From Candidatus Cloacimonadota bacterium (lineage in GTDB: Bacteria > Muiribacteriota > UBA6191): 37,445 nt of DNA. Below, in pieces: positions 23,982 to 34,876 of this stretch (within the stretch, counting starts at the first letter, position 1; each line of letters begins with the position of its first letter). The notes under the pieces are model-generated. The model saw nothing but the letters and a program-made list of their open reading frames with translations. It did no database searches and was not told the origin of the DNA. Location of the stretch: NCBI GenBank assembly GCA_002402105.1, contig NVVD01000005.1, positions 15,779 through 53,223 on the forward strand, given 5' to 3'. Made by a program: the position numbers and the translations under genes.

Positions 23982-26900
23982 TTATTTTCTACCTATATAC
24001 CTTATGTAATATTGCTCTAAAAACTCGGCATCAGACAAGTCTTGACCTATGGATAATGACTCAAAAATTTGACTTCTGACCGATCCTACACCTTCTTCAT
24101 GTGCAGATGTATCACTCCCTTTTTTCCAGTTCCCACTACCATGAGCTGCGTGATGAACAGCTTCATGTACTATTGTTTCAGAAAATAATTTAGTTGAAAA
24201 GCTATTCCATTTGTCCAAATAGATTTTTACAATTTCATCATTTGGGTCGTATAAAGCTAATGCATTTTGTTTTGGAGGCGAAGTCCAATATACTTGTGCT
24301 TCTGTTGTACCATTTAATTTTGCTAGAATAAATTTAAACCTTGTATAGGTATTCCAGTCAATTTGAGTTTTTTTATTTTCACATCTATAGCTTGGTTCAT
24401 TTACCTCTTGATTTTTTTGAAGCCATTTTTTTATTTTTCTTCTTGCAATTATTTGTCCTACCCAAGCCTTTTGCATATGCTTCATAGTACTTACTTTATC
24501 TGGTTCTTTATTTTTAAATATATAATACCCCGTCGGGTCAGTAAAATTAACAGGATTCCCAGAAACATAACTATGCCAATTACTCCCACTCTGTTGAGGG
24601 TCGACTTGAGTGAATATCCCATTACAAGTATCGTAATACCTACCTCTATAATAGCTAAGTCCTGTTTCTAAATCAGAGACTCTACCAGTAAAGCCAAAGT
24701 CAAGATTATTAAGAGGGTCACCACTCTTTAATTTCCCATAAGCAAAATAGTTATGTGTGCTATCTAAATCATTAGTAGCTGTGTCAGACTTAGTGCCTCT
24801 AACAGAGTTTAAAGCATCTGTTAAAAAGTAGCTTTCTTTGTTGTTTTTAGTTTGGTAAAGTCTCTGATCAAAGCCACTAGGCAAATTAGTTATTGTTACA
24901 ATCGGAACCTTATTTTGAGAATAAACTTCTCTCTCATTTTGACCATCATAAGAAAAGTAAGAACTAATGCCAGATTTACTAATAGAGGAATACCTTAAAT
25001 CACTCTCTGGATAATAAGAAAAATTAACCTCACTTAAATCATCAAAACTTACTTTAGATAACTTATTTCTAGCATTGTAAGTATAGATTGTATCTGTACT
25101 TGTTGGTGTATGAGTCTTTGAAACCATAGCACCATTGTTATTGTAGGTAAATGACCACTCATCAGAAGATAACAGCTGATTATTCTCATTGTAATTATAA
25201 TAAATAGACCCATTATCACTTAACCATAAAGTCCTATTTCCTACACTATCGTATTCAAAATCCTCAAAGCTACCATCAGAGTAATCAACAGAAACAAGCC
25301 TATTATTACTATCGTACTCATAGCTAGTACTATCACCATTTAAAAGCGTTTCACTTAGCTTGTTGCCATTATTGTCTAAAGTATAAGTAAAGCTTTGTAT
25401 AGTCGTTTGACCTACCTTATAAATAATAGCATTTAACCTATTATAATCATCGTAGCTATTTTCTCTAATTATCCCATTAGGATAAATAATCCGATCAACA
25501 TTTCCACCCTGAGTATATTCAAAGCGAGTTTCTTTACCATTTTCAGTTAAAGTTTTTAGCTGATTAGTCCTATTATACTCATATAAGGTAAGAGTAAAAG
25601 ATTGATCTAAAGTATTCAAAAGCATCTGAGAAGAACGATTAGAGTTACTATCATATTCATAAATAATAGTATTATTTAAACTTGAGTTCTCTATTTCAAT
25701 TAAACGATTCAAATCATCATATTTTCTAAAAATACTCATATCACTTGAAGTTAAGCTTAAAAGGTTACCTATAGAATCGTAACTAAAATCTATACTATCT
25801 TCTAACTCAGATAATTTATTAAAATACCTAGCCTGTGTCACTTGATCTAAATCGTTATAATCTAATTCTTTATAGTTTCCAATAGAGTAAATTTGCTTTT
25901 TTAAACGCCCTACTTCGTCATATTCAAATGAGGTTTCATTATTTAAAGCATCAATATTTTTAGATAATCTACCACTACTAGGGTAGAAGTCCTTTGTCCA
26001 GGCTCTTCCTAAGTTATTCTCAAATCCAATTTGCTTTCCATCTAAGTCATAAAGAGTTTTAACTTTTTCATCTTCAGCATTTATAGCTATATCAACTCTT
26101 CCAAATTCATCGTAAATTGTACTAGATGATTTACCATTAGGATCTACAGTTTCAACTAATTGACCTTGTTCATAATAGTAATCCCATTGTAAAGGGTCAT
26201 TATTCCCAAAAAACTTACTAGATAGTCTTCCATTTTCATTATAAATATTTTGGGTTAAAATATTATTACTATCATATGTATTTATAATTTGGTCTAAAGG
26301 GTTATAGTCATAACTTGTTACTCTTCCTTCTTGATCAGTAGTATTTTTTAAACGACCAAAGAAGTCATATTCATTAAAATTACTATTACCATTAGAGTCT
26401 ATAGTTTGTAATAATCTACCCGTTTTGTCATATATATAATTAGTAGTTTCACCAATAGTATTAGTTACTGATGTTCTTTGATCAAAATGATTATAAGTAT
26501 ATTTAGTTAACCTACCTAAAATATCGGTTTCTTCTATTAAACGATCTTCGTCATACAAAAAGGTTTGAAAAAGTCCATCTGGTCTTGTGACTTTTGTTTG
26601 GTGGCCGTAATCATCATAGTTATACGAAGTAACTCTATTTAAGTAATCTTTAGTTTCAGTAATTTGACCTTCACCATCATAAGTATTAGTAACTTCTAAA
26701 CGATTTTGATTTTCATCACTAGGGTAAGTAGTTTTAATTACTCTTCCTAAAATATCATTTTCATAATCAGTAATATTACCATCACTATCTATAGTTTGAG
26801 ATAAAAAGTTATAATTATCATAATAATAGTAAGATGACTGTCCTTGCTGATTAATAGTTTCACTTAATAAAAAACTTGAGTTGTACTTATTTAAAGAAAG

Positions 26901-29174
26901 AATTTTGCCAGTTTCATCTTTTGTAGATTTTATTTGCCCATATTTATTTCTATCATAAGTTATAGAACTTTCATCAGAGCTTATCTCTTTTACTAATAAA
27001 TTATTTTGATAATATTTTTTACTTTCTTTACCAAAAGGTAATTTAGTAACAAAAGGAACTTTAGATTTAATATTACTATAAGAATATTCTGTTATATCAC
27101 CAGGTAAATCTGTTGATTCAAAATAAAAACAATTAGTCTGGTTTTCATCATCTAAAGTAGATGAAAAATAAGACTTAGCTCTATTTAATGGCTTACCAAG
27201 AGCGTCATATAATAATGACTCTAGTTGTCCAACAGTTAAATACCTATAACCTTTATCATTATCACACTTTGCATTTTCATCTAAATCTTGTTTATTTTGT
27301 TCAATTGTTTTAGAGCGTAAAACATAATCTCTAATAATTAAAGAGTCAGAAGTAAAATCATTTGGAACTTCACATCTATATTCTTGTTTATTTTTTAACT
27401 CTTCAAAGTCTTCTATAGGAGCACAGATACCAGGTTTATTAAGATTAAAAATACACTGACAAATATCTTTCATTTCTGTACCCATCTGAGATAGTTTGAT
27501 TAAACTAGTCTGTATTTTACTTTCATATAAAGAAGTATCTGGTAGTAATAGTTCAAATGGATTTAATCTTACAGTCTTTATTACTCTATTATATTTGTCA
27601 TATTTATAAGCGACTCCACTACCATTTTCATTAGAAGTTAAAATCAGTCTTGATTGTAAATCAAAAACATCTTTTCTAACAATTTCATTATCTACCCATT
27701 TTTCAAGAACTTGTCCATTTGAATTTTTTTTAATTAAAATTACCTTATCACCTTTAGTATCTACAATTTGCCCCTGAGATAAAACAATATCTACAGACAC
27801 TCCATATTCTTTAAAAGAAGAAACTTTATCATTTGAATCATAACTAGCCTCTAAATTTAGTTTATTATTTTTATTATATTGGTGGGTTAAATTATGAGTA
27901 TCATAAGGGTCTTCATAAGCGTATGTCTCAGTATATAATAAAGGGTCTTGTACTGAAGTTAAATTATTATTATTATCGTAAAAATAATTTACGCTTCTAT
28001 TATAATTATCTGTAATTTGAGATAGTTTAGAGAACTCATTGTAAATAAAGTTTACTGAAATTAAATCATTTGGAGCATAGATTCTTATTATTTTATTTTG
28101 TTCATCATAATTATACTTATAAATAATCAAACCTGATTTACTTTCTTTTACTAAAAATAAGTCAGGATCTTGAGATGATGGAAACAAAGTCCAAAAACCA
28201 CCCGTATTATCAGTAAAAACTAAATTATCTCCACTTCTTCTTAACTCTTCTTTTCCTCCATAAGCATTGATAAATGTATAATGATTTTCATTACATGATT
28301 CAGGCTTATAGAAGCAACCATCACTATATTTTTTATTAAATAAAAATTTAGTATCATACATATATACAGTAAATCCATCCGCTTGATTTTGGCTCTGTAT
28401 AGTAGGTATTCCATATACAATATGATTCATGGCCCATCCTTCCCCAAAAGGACCATTTTCTTTACTTTTACTCAAAAATTTTCTTGAAATATTAATAGAG
28501 AAAGGGCCTGAATTTACAGATAAATCTATAGATTCTATAAAAAATTCATTTCGATTTAAATAAAAAGGAGAGTTTGTTTCTTTTGGACAAAGTCTACATC
28601 CACAACTTGGTTTTCCATTATTTCTACCTTCACTTTTACTGCTATTATGCTCAGCAGTAGAATCTTCATATGATGAAGGTTGACCTCCTCCAGTACAAAC
28701 TATAATTTCTCTAGCTTTTTGGGTAGACGCTGTATATGCAACTCTATATAACCATTGATAAGGTTCGTGGGAAGGACCAGGTGTAGTAAAAACTATTTTT
28801 GTATGAAAATCTTTTCTTTCTTTAATATAAATTTCATCCTTACTACCAGAAATAGATATAGTATTTTCTGTCTTACCTTTATCTTTCCAATTTTTTACGT
28901 ATTTTTCTTCACAGGCAGTAACCCAAATAGAGTATTCTGGGTGTGATTTAATACTTTTCCCAAGTAAATACCCACACCCTAAACCACCCTGATGAGGCTC
29001 CATAGTTAATTGATAACTTCGTTCTTTAGCTATTGGAGTACCTTGAGGAATAATCAACCTAAAGCAACCTTTATAATTAGAATCTCCAATAGCATTCTCC
29101 AAGTCATCTAAAGCAACACATTTAGAAACAAAGCTAAGTATTAAAAATAGTTGTATAATTTTAAAATAATTCAT
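23982..29174 (-). CDS. Secreted RHS/YD-repeat protein with C-terminal HExxH metallopeptidase-like domain
   Basis: A signal peptide (MNYFKIIQLFLILSFVSKCV) begins this 1730-aa protein. A Cys cluster (CGCRLCPKE, about 190-198) precedes a DUF6531-like RHS opening (NISRKFLS, GPFGEGWAMNH, about 224-247). Many YD repeats (xYDxxGRLxxxxD type) fill about 330-1480. The RHS core ends FGFTGRVSDLETGLSYYRGR, with DPTGYY at 1546-1551, the usual junction with a variable tip. The tip (about 1550-1730) contains HEAVHH, giving H1670-E1671-x-x-H1674, with H1692/E1693/E1694 as candidates for the third zinc ligand. RHS cages hold toxins; an HExxH tip suggests a zinc protease. It is third of four leftward genes, 8 bp after the previous stop and abutting the PDZ gene. 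AGGA precedes the ATG. Confidence 0.88.
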   Translation of the reverse strand: MNYFKIIQLFLILSFVSKCVALDDLENAIGDSNYKGCFRLIIPQGTPIAKERSYQLTMEPHQGGLGCGYLLGKSIKSHPEYSIWVTACEEKYVKNWKDKGKTENTISISGSKDEIYIKERKDFHTKIVFTTPGPSHEPYQWLYRVAYTASTQKAREIIVCTGGGQPSSYEDSTAEHNSSKSEGRNNGKPSCGCRLCPKETNSPFYLNRNEFFIESIDLSVNSGPFSINISRKFLSKSKENGPFGEGWAMNHIVYGIPTIQSQNQADGFTVYMYDTKFLFNKKYSDGCFYKPESCNENHYTFINAYGGKEELRRSGDNLVFTDNTGGFWTLFPSSQDPDLFLVKESKSGLIIYKYNYDEQNKIIRIYAPNDLISVNFIYNEFSKLSQITDNYNRSVNYFYDNNNNLTSVQDPLLYTETYAYEDPYDTHNLTHQYNKNNKLNLEASYDSNDKVSSFKEYGVSVDIVLSQGQIVDTKGDKVILIKKNSNGQVLEKWVDNEIVRKDVFDLQSRLILTSNENGSGVAYKYDKYNRVIKTVRLNPFELLLPDTSLYESKIQTSLIKLSQMGTEMKDICQCIFNLNKPGICAPIEDFEELKNKQEYRCEVPNDFTSDSLIIRDYVLRSKTIEQNKQDLDENAKCDNDKGYRYLTVGQLESLLYDALGKPLNRAKSYFSSTLDDENQTNCFYFESTDLPGDITEYSYSNIKSKVPFVTKLPFGKESKKYYQNNLLVKEISSDESSITYDRNKYGQIKSTKDETGKILSLNKYNSSFLLSETINQQGQSSYYYYDNYNFLSQTIDSDGNITDYENDILGRVIKTTYPSDENQNRLEVTNTYDGEGQITETKDYLNRVTSYNYDDYGHQTKVTRPDGLFQTFLYDEDRLIEETDILGRLTKYTYNHFDQRTSVTNTIGETTNYIYDKTGRLLQTIDSNGNSNFNEYDFFGRLKNTTDQEGRVTSYDYNPLDQIINTYDSNNILTQNIYNENGRLSSKFFGNNDPLQWDYYYEQGQLVETVDPNGKSSSTIYDEFGRVDIAINAEDEKVKTLYDLDGKQIGFENNLGRAWTKDFYPSSGRLSKNIDALNNETSFEYDEVGRLKKQIYSIGNYKELDYNDLDQVTQARYFNKLSELEDSIDFSYDSIGNLLSLTSSDMSIFRKYDDLNRLIEIENSSLNNTIIYEYDSNSNRSSQMLLNTLDQSFTLTLYEYNRTNQLKTLTENGKETRFEYTQGGNVDRIIYPNGIIRENSYDDYNRLNAIIYKVGQTTIQSFTYTLDNNGNKLSETLLNGDSTSYEYDSNNRLVSVDYSDGSFEDFEYDSVGNRTLWLSDNGSIYYNYNENNQLLSSDEWSFTYNNNGAMVSKTHTPTSTDTIYTYNARNKLSKVSFDDLSEVNFSYYPESDLRYSSISKSGISSYFSYDGQNEREVYSQNKVPIVTITNLPSGFDQRLYQTKNNKESYFLTDALNSVRGTKSDTATNDLDSTHNYFAYGKLKSGDPLNNLDFGFTGRVSDLETGLSYYRGRYYDTCNGIFTQVDPQQSGSNWHSYVSGNPVNFTDPTGYYIFKNKEPDKVSTMKHMQKAWVGQIIARRKIKKWLQKNQEVNEPSYRCENKKTQIDWNTYTRFKFILAKLNGTTEAQVYWTSPPKQNALALYDPNDEIVKIYLDKWNSFSTKLFSETIVHEAVHHAAHGSGNWKKGSDTSAHEEGVGSVRSQIFESLSIGQDLSDAEFLEQYYIRYIGRK

Positions 29175-29182
29175 AATGATTC

Positions 29183-32100
29183 CTAATAAAATAAGATGAT
29201 GTTATAAAGATTAATAATTGGGTTTTGATTATCTAAGCTTTTAAATCGAATTAAATATTTACCTTCATTAACATAAGAGTCTAAGTACTTACCATCCCAA
29301 AGTTCTATTTCATAGTCTCCAGGATAATCGTAGTTAAATAACCTACTATGCAGAGCTTCTTGAGTAACTTGATCAATTACTTCTACATTAAAGTTTGCAC
29401 CTTTATTAATAGATAAATTGATTTTAGATACTCTATTATCAATATTAGTATATGGATTAAATCTTGGAGATAAAAATTTACTAGGTTCTTTTATTGTAGT
29501 AATAACTAAAAGGTTTTGGTCATTTAATATTGGAGTCCATGCCTGTCTACAAAACTTTTCTTGATCTTCAAAATAGATATCAAAATCATTAAAACCCTCT
29601 TTAAATGATAAGGTATCTGAAATATACACACCTCCTAAAAAACTTGTTGAATAACTATAGTTGTAGTTAGAGTCATTATTTATAACAGTTGGGTTTTTAA
29701 TATATCCATCAGATTGAAAATGAAGTTTACTAAAGGATGAAGTTAAATTATTAGTGATTGGATTTGAAATTAAATAATTAGGGCAGTCACTTTCTTTATA
29801 ATCTATTGTAAAATAAATCTCTTCACCACCACCAGAGCTTCTAGTAAATTCAATTTTATAAGCATGAATACCAGATTCTAAAGAAATAGGGATTTGAAAT
29901 TGATTGTTTAAAATTACTCCCTCATGCTCTTTATAAAAAATACTTACCTCATTATCATCAAGTAAAGTTCCTTGTAGTAAAAACTCTTTTGCATAAGAGA
30001 TATTAAAGTTTGATGCATTATGATTTAAAATAACTGGTGGATTAAACTCATAACCTTCTGGTTCAAATAGGGCAACATCAGTTAATTCAAAGCTTGCTGT
30101 TGTACTTAAAATCATAGGTTTTGATACATAATCACGAAGACCGTTATTAATAATTAAACGTATAGTATTATTTACATCTACTGCATAAGACAAACTATCT
30201 TTTGTTAAAAAGCTCCCTACTCTTTGGCCTGCATTAGAAATAGCATACATTGTTACTTGACTTGTTACATCAATTGAAGAATCACTAACAGTTATGATAG
30301 AAGTTAAACGATCTGGTAAATAACAAAAATCAGATTCTTTAACTTCACAAGATTCTGTACCATAGATTCGGTTTGTATATATAATGTAAGTCTCATTCTT
30401 TAATGCAGATACAGATAATTGCTTTATTCCAGATGAAGCATATGATCTTGTATATTGAGTATGATCTTGCTCTTTTATTTTAATATATAAGTTTTGGGTA
30501 GAGTTAGGCCTTGAACTTTTTATAAACTCAATTTGAATATTTTCTCCAAGTTCAACTAGATTATAATTAATTTCATGAGACATAAAAGGAGTTATAACTC
30601 GCTTTGAGCCAGAAGAGTAATTTAAAAAATATGGTTCATTTACATTGACTTCAATTTGCCCAAAGTTATCAAAGTTTGTTGTTAAAATTGTATTAAAAGT
30701 ACTATTAACTAAAGAAACTAAGGAGCCTGAAGTAGTTCCTGGAAATAATTTCAAATACTTTTTATTTAAAACTATAGTATTGTTATCTTGTAAATAAGAT
30801 TGATAATTTGGAAACTCATTAGGTATTTCAAAAACAATTGAATTAGTTTGTAAATTACCTGGAAGAGTTATAATACCAAATTCATTAGAGTAAGTACTTA
30901 TTTTAATACTAGGAAAACTTTTATGATAGTAAATAATTTCTACATTAGATAAATTTCCATCGGTCAATATGATTTGTTTACTATTACTTTCATCTATTGG
31001 AAAAATCAAATTATTACTTAAATTACCCGAAAATAAATATCCGTCTACTTTACAAAGAATTTTAGAATTATTCATTGCCTCTACTTCAATTTTACCTTCA
31101 TTATCTGTTGTTTTAATAAAAGCATGATCTATGCCCTCTAAATGATATTCAATTGGCTTATTAATAATCTTATTATTTGCATTATTTTTAAAGTAAACAT
31201 TAGTTGTAGATATTTGGAAATTGATAGAAGGGTTAGGTAAATTAGAAGAATCTTTTAAAGTTATAACTTCGTCGTTTAATTTAAAAGAGAATTTATAATC
31301 ACCTTGATATCCATTTATCTTATACTGAAAAGGTATAGTAGAAGTAAAAGTTTCTACTATACTCTCATTTAAATCTTTTAAAATAAGTGGTTCACCTGTA
31401 GATAAATTAATATTTACAGTACTTTTAAAAACATCTTTAATATCAAAAGTATATGTTTCTCCGCCAATTATATTATTATTTTCAAATAAATAATCATCAG
31501 TATTAATTGAAAGATTGTATGTTTCATTATCTAATGGGTAAATAGTAAATAAACCGTTTTCATTTGTAGAGCTTGTTTGTAGTATATTAGGAAAACTATT
31601 TGAGTTAAATTCAATCTCTTGATTTATAAGAGGAATTGTTCTTTTATTTACTATTATTGTAGTTGGATTTGTTAAGTCTATACTAATTTCAGTAGTTGGA
31701 AAACTATATAGAACCGATTTTATATTAATATTTTCATAAGTAAACTTAAGATAATAATTACCTATTAAGTTTGTAATTTGAAAAAAGTTATTATCATCTT
31801 TTTGAACTGTTATAACTTTTCTATCATTTTCATTAAACAATGAAATTTCATTTAAAGCATGAGTCGCATCTATATTTATATTTGTTTTAAATAAATCAAC
31901 TATAAAACTTTTATTTTCATTTGTTTTAATATTTGTTAGCGAATATGTTTGACTTAAACTTTTAACCGATAAATTATAAGTATGTCCTAATAAAACAGGC
32001 ATGTTTATAATTCCTAAATTATTTGAAAATAATGTTTGGGTCGTTTTACTAATAGTGTCCTCTAAATTAACTGGATAATTAGTAATTACTCCCGAACTAT

Positions 32101-34861
32101 CCTGTAAAGTAATTTGAGTAGGAATATCATAATCAATAAATATATCTTCACTTGGTAAAGTATATAACCCTAAATTAATTATTTGATTATCTGGAGATAT
32201 AACTTGTAAATAATATTCACCTGTTTGACTTAATATAATTTCTCCAAACATATTAGAATTATATAAAGTTGAATTTTGATCTTGAGATAGCCTAGAAACA
32301 CTTAATATGTAATTACTTAATGGTATATTATCTTTTTGAATTTTTATAAGCGATCTATTCCCAGATAAATCTAATAAATCATTTTGTAAATTTATTTCTC
32401 CTTGCTCGTTATAATAAAGTGATGATCCAGACTGTTTGATATTAACTCTTGAAACTCGATTATATAAATCATAAACAATTTTAACTTCTCCATTATTATC
32501 CATAATTTTAGTTAATGAATTAGGGTTTTGAACATCTTCATAGTAGTAATTTTCAAATAACTCTTTATTACTTTTTAAGGCAACTAAGCGTCCCTTAGAA
32601 TCATAAAAGTAGCTCTCATTATAGTCATCAATTTTTTGATTGATTAAAGATCCATTTTGATTATAAGTAAAGATAATTACTGGATCATTCTCCTCTATAC
32701 CTACTTGAGAAGTTTCAACTTTAGCAACTTTAACTAATTGCCCTATAGTATTATATTCATAAATAAAGTCATGGGTATTCGTTATTTTTCTTGTTAAAGC
32801 ATAAGCAATTTGATTGGACCCAAATATTGGGAGTTTAGTATAAATATAAGATTTATCATTTATATCATTTAATAAAAAATCATCATCACCTGTTTGTAAA
32901 GATGTAGAGTAAAGAGAGTTACTTGAAATATAACTTGTATTAGACGATTGCTCTAAAGTTGTTTGACTACCATTTATTTCTAAAACGATTGTATTACCAT
33001 TTATGGGGCTCCATAAATGGTAAGCTCTATCAAGTAAATTACTTGACCATCCATTGCCTAAACTAGTATTTTTTGTACTTCTACTATTATAATTTATATT
33101 TATTTTATCAATACCGTTAATATAATTTGATTGTTTTTCCCATGAGAAAAACCCCATATTTCCTATTGAAGCAAATTTTGATTTAGTACCAATACCTTCT
33201 ATTTCTTCATTTGTTTCAGACTCATTTACTAAAGAAGGTTTTTCATTATCATTTAAATATTTAACTAAAATATCGTCAGTTAATTTTCTTAACTTTGAAG
33301 GATAAATTACCTTAGAAACATTATTAAAAACTAAAACACTTGATTTAGTTATGATACTAAAAGGTAGCCTATTGGGACTATTTATATGTAAAAAACCATT
33401 TTCAAAGTGACTAACTATATTATTACTACCTTCTAATCTTTGAATAGGTTCTACTCCTCCTTTTATTTTTGGAGGTTGAATAGGTACTGAATTAAATTTT
33501 CCATAATCTATTAAATTTCCATATCTATCATATCTTCTACCAATTGTAATCTTTGGTTGTTCAAATTTCACTAAATTAATATTATCAAAAGTTAAAGTTC
33601 CTTTAGGCTTAGTATAACCACTAATTGTTACACTTTGACCGTTTTCAAAACTAGAGTTAGATAAGCTTTTATGACTTATAAAAATATTTTCAAAATTAGC
33701 TAAATAGCTACTTTTAATATATCCACTATTTGGATATTGTACTATTTCTTCAAAATCTGTAATAGAAGACCCTTCAATAAACCTTGCCCCGTCAAGTTTT
33801 ACTATATTTTGAATAGTAGAGTCCTCTAAATACCCCCAACCTCTCCCGTTTACAGTATGAAAATTATTAACTATTGAGCCCTGTTTTAATTCAGAAAATT
33901 TAAAATCATTTAATTTTTGATCTCCAGAAAATATAGAATTAAAAGATTTATAAATTAATGTATTACTACGAGCAAAAAGACTTGAACCTTTGAAAGTTAC
34001 TCTTTCATTTCGGCGGATACCATTAAAAGAAAACCCTTCTGGTTGATCTAATGTGCTTTCAATAAAAGTAAAACTTCTAAAAAAAGATTTTCTTTTTACT
34101 ACAAAGACTTTAGCAATACACTTTTCAAAAATAAGATTGAACCTCTGTAAATCAGCAATATCTACATTTTCTACAAAGTTATCTCCAAAGTTTATTAAAT
34201 AGTTTGCTCCTCCTGCTTTAAGAGTTTTAAGTTCTCCATTAGCTAAAGTAAACCTTTCAAGAGTTTTTATATTAAAATCTTCTGGTATTTGGGAGCGATT
34301 ATTAAATAAAATTCCCTCTTGATTTTTTCCTAAAAATTTAAACTCTGTATTATTAATACAACTAGGATCAAAAGCTCCATTTATATATAAAGGTGAATCA
34401 TTTAATGTTAAGCCTAATAGCCCTAATTGGCTACATCCAAAGGGTGTTATACTTGACTCTATAGAAATACCCGGAAAGGCAGTAAAAGGAACTTCTGTTA
34501 CAATAGTTTGAGTTGGTGCATCCCCATTACTCCATATTACCTCAAAACTAGTAGTTTCTCCTATTACAGTAACGTCAGGACCTCCATTTCCAATCGCTAG
34601 GTTACTACCCACTAGCTCAGCACCATTAAACTCATAACTTCTCCAAGGTCCGCAAGTTAGAACTCTTTTATCATAGTTACAGCCTCTTTGTTCATAAGTT
34701 GCTCCCATATATGTTGGAGATAAGTCATAATAATTTTTATCCGATGTACGAACTAAAGAAATAACAGTAAGTTCTCCATCTGGTCCAAAAGGTCCTCTAT
34801 ATTGTTCAAAAGATTCTGTTTTATTTAAAAGTAATAAAGAAATAATAAAAAGCTTAATCAT
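29183..34861 (-). CDS. Giant 1892-aa secreted protein with beta-helix-like, degenerate RHS and Ig-like parts
   Basis: A signal peptide is visible (MIKLFIISLLLLNKTES). Residues about 1-560 have short strand-turn repeats with stacked N/S/F residues, like a right-handed beta-helix. About 575-845 is a short RHS-type segment: TSLGNGWSSNLLDRAYHLW, then a few YD-like repeats (YDSKGRLVALKS, YDLYNRVSRVNI). From about 850 to 1500 come repeated prealbumin/carboxypeptidase-regulatory-like modules (for example TTDNEGKIEVEAM). The end (GDYEIELWDGK, VNEGKYLIRFKS) resembles the FlgD-type Ig fold. There is no RHS core end and no toxin tip, so it is not a toxin by itself. It lies between the 820-aa-plus repeat protein (15 bp) and the intact RHS protein (8 bp). 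It is probably a surface adhesin or scaffold. Confidence 0.75.
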   Translation of the reverse strand: MIKLFIISLLLLNKTESFEQYRGPFGPDGELTVISLVRTSDKNYYDLSPTYMGATYEQRGCNYDKRVLTCGPWRSYEFNGAELVGSNLAIGNGGPDVTVIGETTSFEVIWSNGDAPTQTIVTEVPFTAFPGISIESSITPFGCSQLGLLGLTLNDSPLYINGAFDPSCINNTEFKFLGKNQEGILFNNRSQIPEDFNIKTLERFTLANGELKTLKAGGANYLINFGDNFVENVDIADLQRFNLIFEKCIAKVFVVKRKSFFRSFTFIESTLDQPEGFSFNGIRRNERVTFKGSSLFARSNTLIYKSFNSIFSGDQKLNDFKFSELKQGSIVNNFHTVNGRGWGYLEDSTIQNIVKLDGARFIEGSSITDFEEIVQYPNSGYIKSSYLANFENIFISHKSLSNSSFENGQSVTISGYTKPKGTLTFDNINLVKFEQPKITIGRRYDRYGNLIDYGKFNSVPIQPPKIKGGVEPIQRLEGSNNIVSHFENGFLHINSPNRLPFSIITKSSVLVFNNVSKVIYPSKLRKLTDDILVKYLNDNEKPSLVNESETNEEIEGIGTKSKFASIGNMGFFSWEKQSNYINGIDKININYNSRSTKNTSLGNGWSSNLLDRAYHLWSPINGNTIVLEINGSQTTLEQSSNTSYISSNSLYSTSLQTGDDDFLLNDINDKSYIYTKLPIFGSNQIAYALTRKITNTHDFIYEYNTIGQLVKVAKVETSQVGIEENDPVIIFTYNQNGSLINQKIDDYNESYFYDSKGRLVALKSNKELFENYYYEDVQNPNSLTKIMDNNGEVKIVYDLYNRVSRVNIKQSGSSLYYNEQGEINLQNDLLDLSGNRSLIKIQKDNIPLSNYILSVSRLSQDQNSTLYNSNMFGEIILSQTGEYYLQVISPDNQIINLGLYTLPSEDIFIDYDIPTQITLQDSSGVITNYPVNLEDTISKTTQTLFSNNLGIINMPVLLGHTYNLSVKSLSQTYSLTNIKTNENKSFIVDLFKTNINIDATHALNEISLFNENDRKVITVQKDDNNFFQITNLIGNYYLKFTYENINIKSVLYSFPTTEISIDLTNPTTIIVNKRTIPLINQEIEFNSNSFPNILQTSSTNENGLFTIYPLDNETYNLSINTDDYLFENNNIIGGETYTFDIKDVFKSTVNINLSTGEPLILKDLNESIVETFTSTIPFQYKINGYQGDYKFSFKLNDEVITLKDSSNLPNPSINFQISTTNVYFKNNANNKIINKPIEYHLEGIDHAFIKTTDNEGKIEVEAMNNSKILCKVDGYLFSGNLSNNLIFPIDESNSKQIILTDGNLSNVEIIYYHKSFPSIKISTYSNEFGIITLPGNLQTNSIVFEIPNEFPNYQSYLQDNNTIVLNKKYLKLFPGTTSGSLVSLVNSTFNTILTTNFDNFGQIEVNVNEPYFLNYSSGSKRVITPFMSHEINYNLVELGENIQIEFIKSSRPNSTQNLYIKIKEQDHTQYTRSYASSGIKQLSVSALKNETYIIYTNRIYGTESCEVKESDFCYLPDRLTSIITVSDSSIDVTSQVTMYAISNAGQRVGSFLTKDSLSYAVDVNNTIRLIINNGLRDYVSKPMILSTTASFELTDVALFEPEGYEFNPPVILNHNASNFNISYAKEFLLQGTLLDDNEVSIFYKEHEGVILNNQFQIPISLESGIHAYKIEFTRSSGGGEEIYFTIDYKESDCPNYLISNPITNNLTSSFSKLHFQSDGYIKNPTVINNDSNYNYSYSTSFLGGVYISDTLSFKEGFNDFDIYFEDQEKFCRQAWTPILNDQNLLVITTIKEPSKFLSPRFNPYTNIDNRVSKINLSINKGANFNVEVIDQVTQEALHSRLFNYDYPGDYEIELWDGKYLDSYVNEGKYLIRFKSLDNQNPIINLYNIILFY

Positions 34862-34876
34862 AATTTTACCTAATCA

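Noticed and set aside
24363..24671. Rightward open frames opposite the RHS gene (also 28755-28946)
   Set aside because: They are antisense to conserved RHS sequence and hydrophobic only because of the opposite-strand codon pattern.
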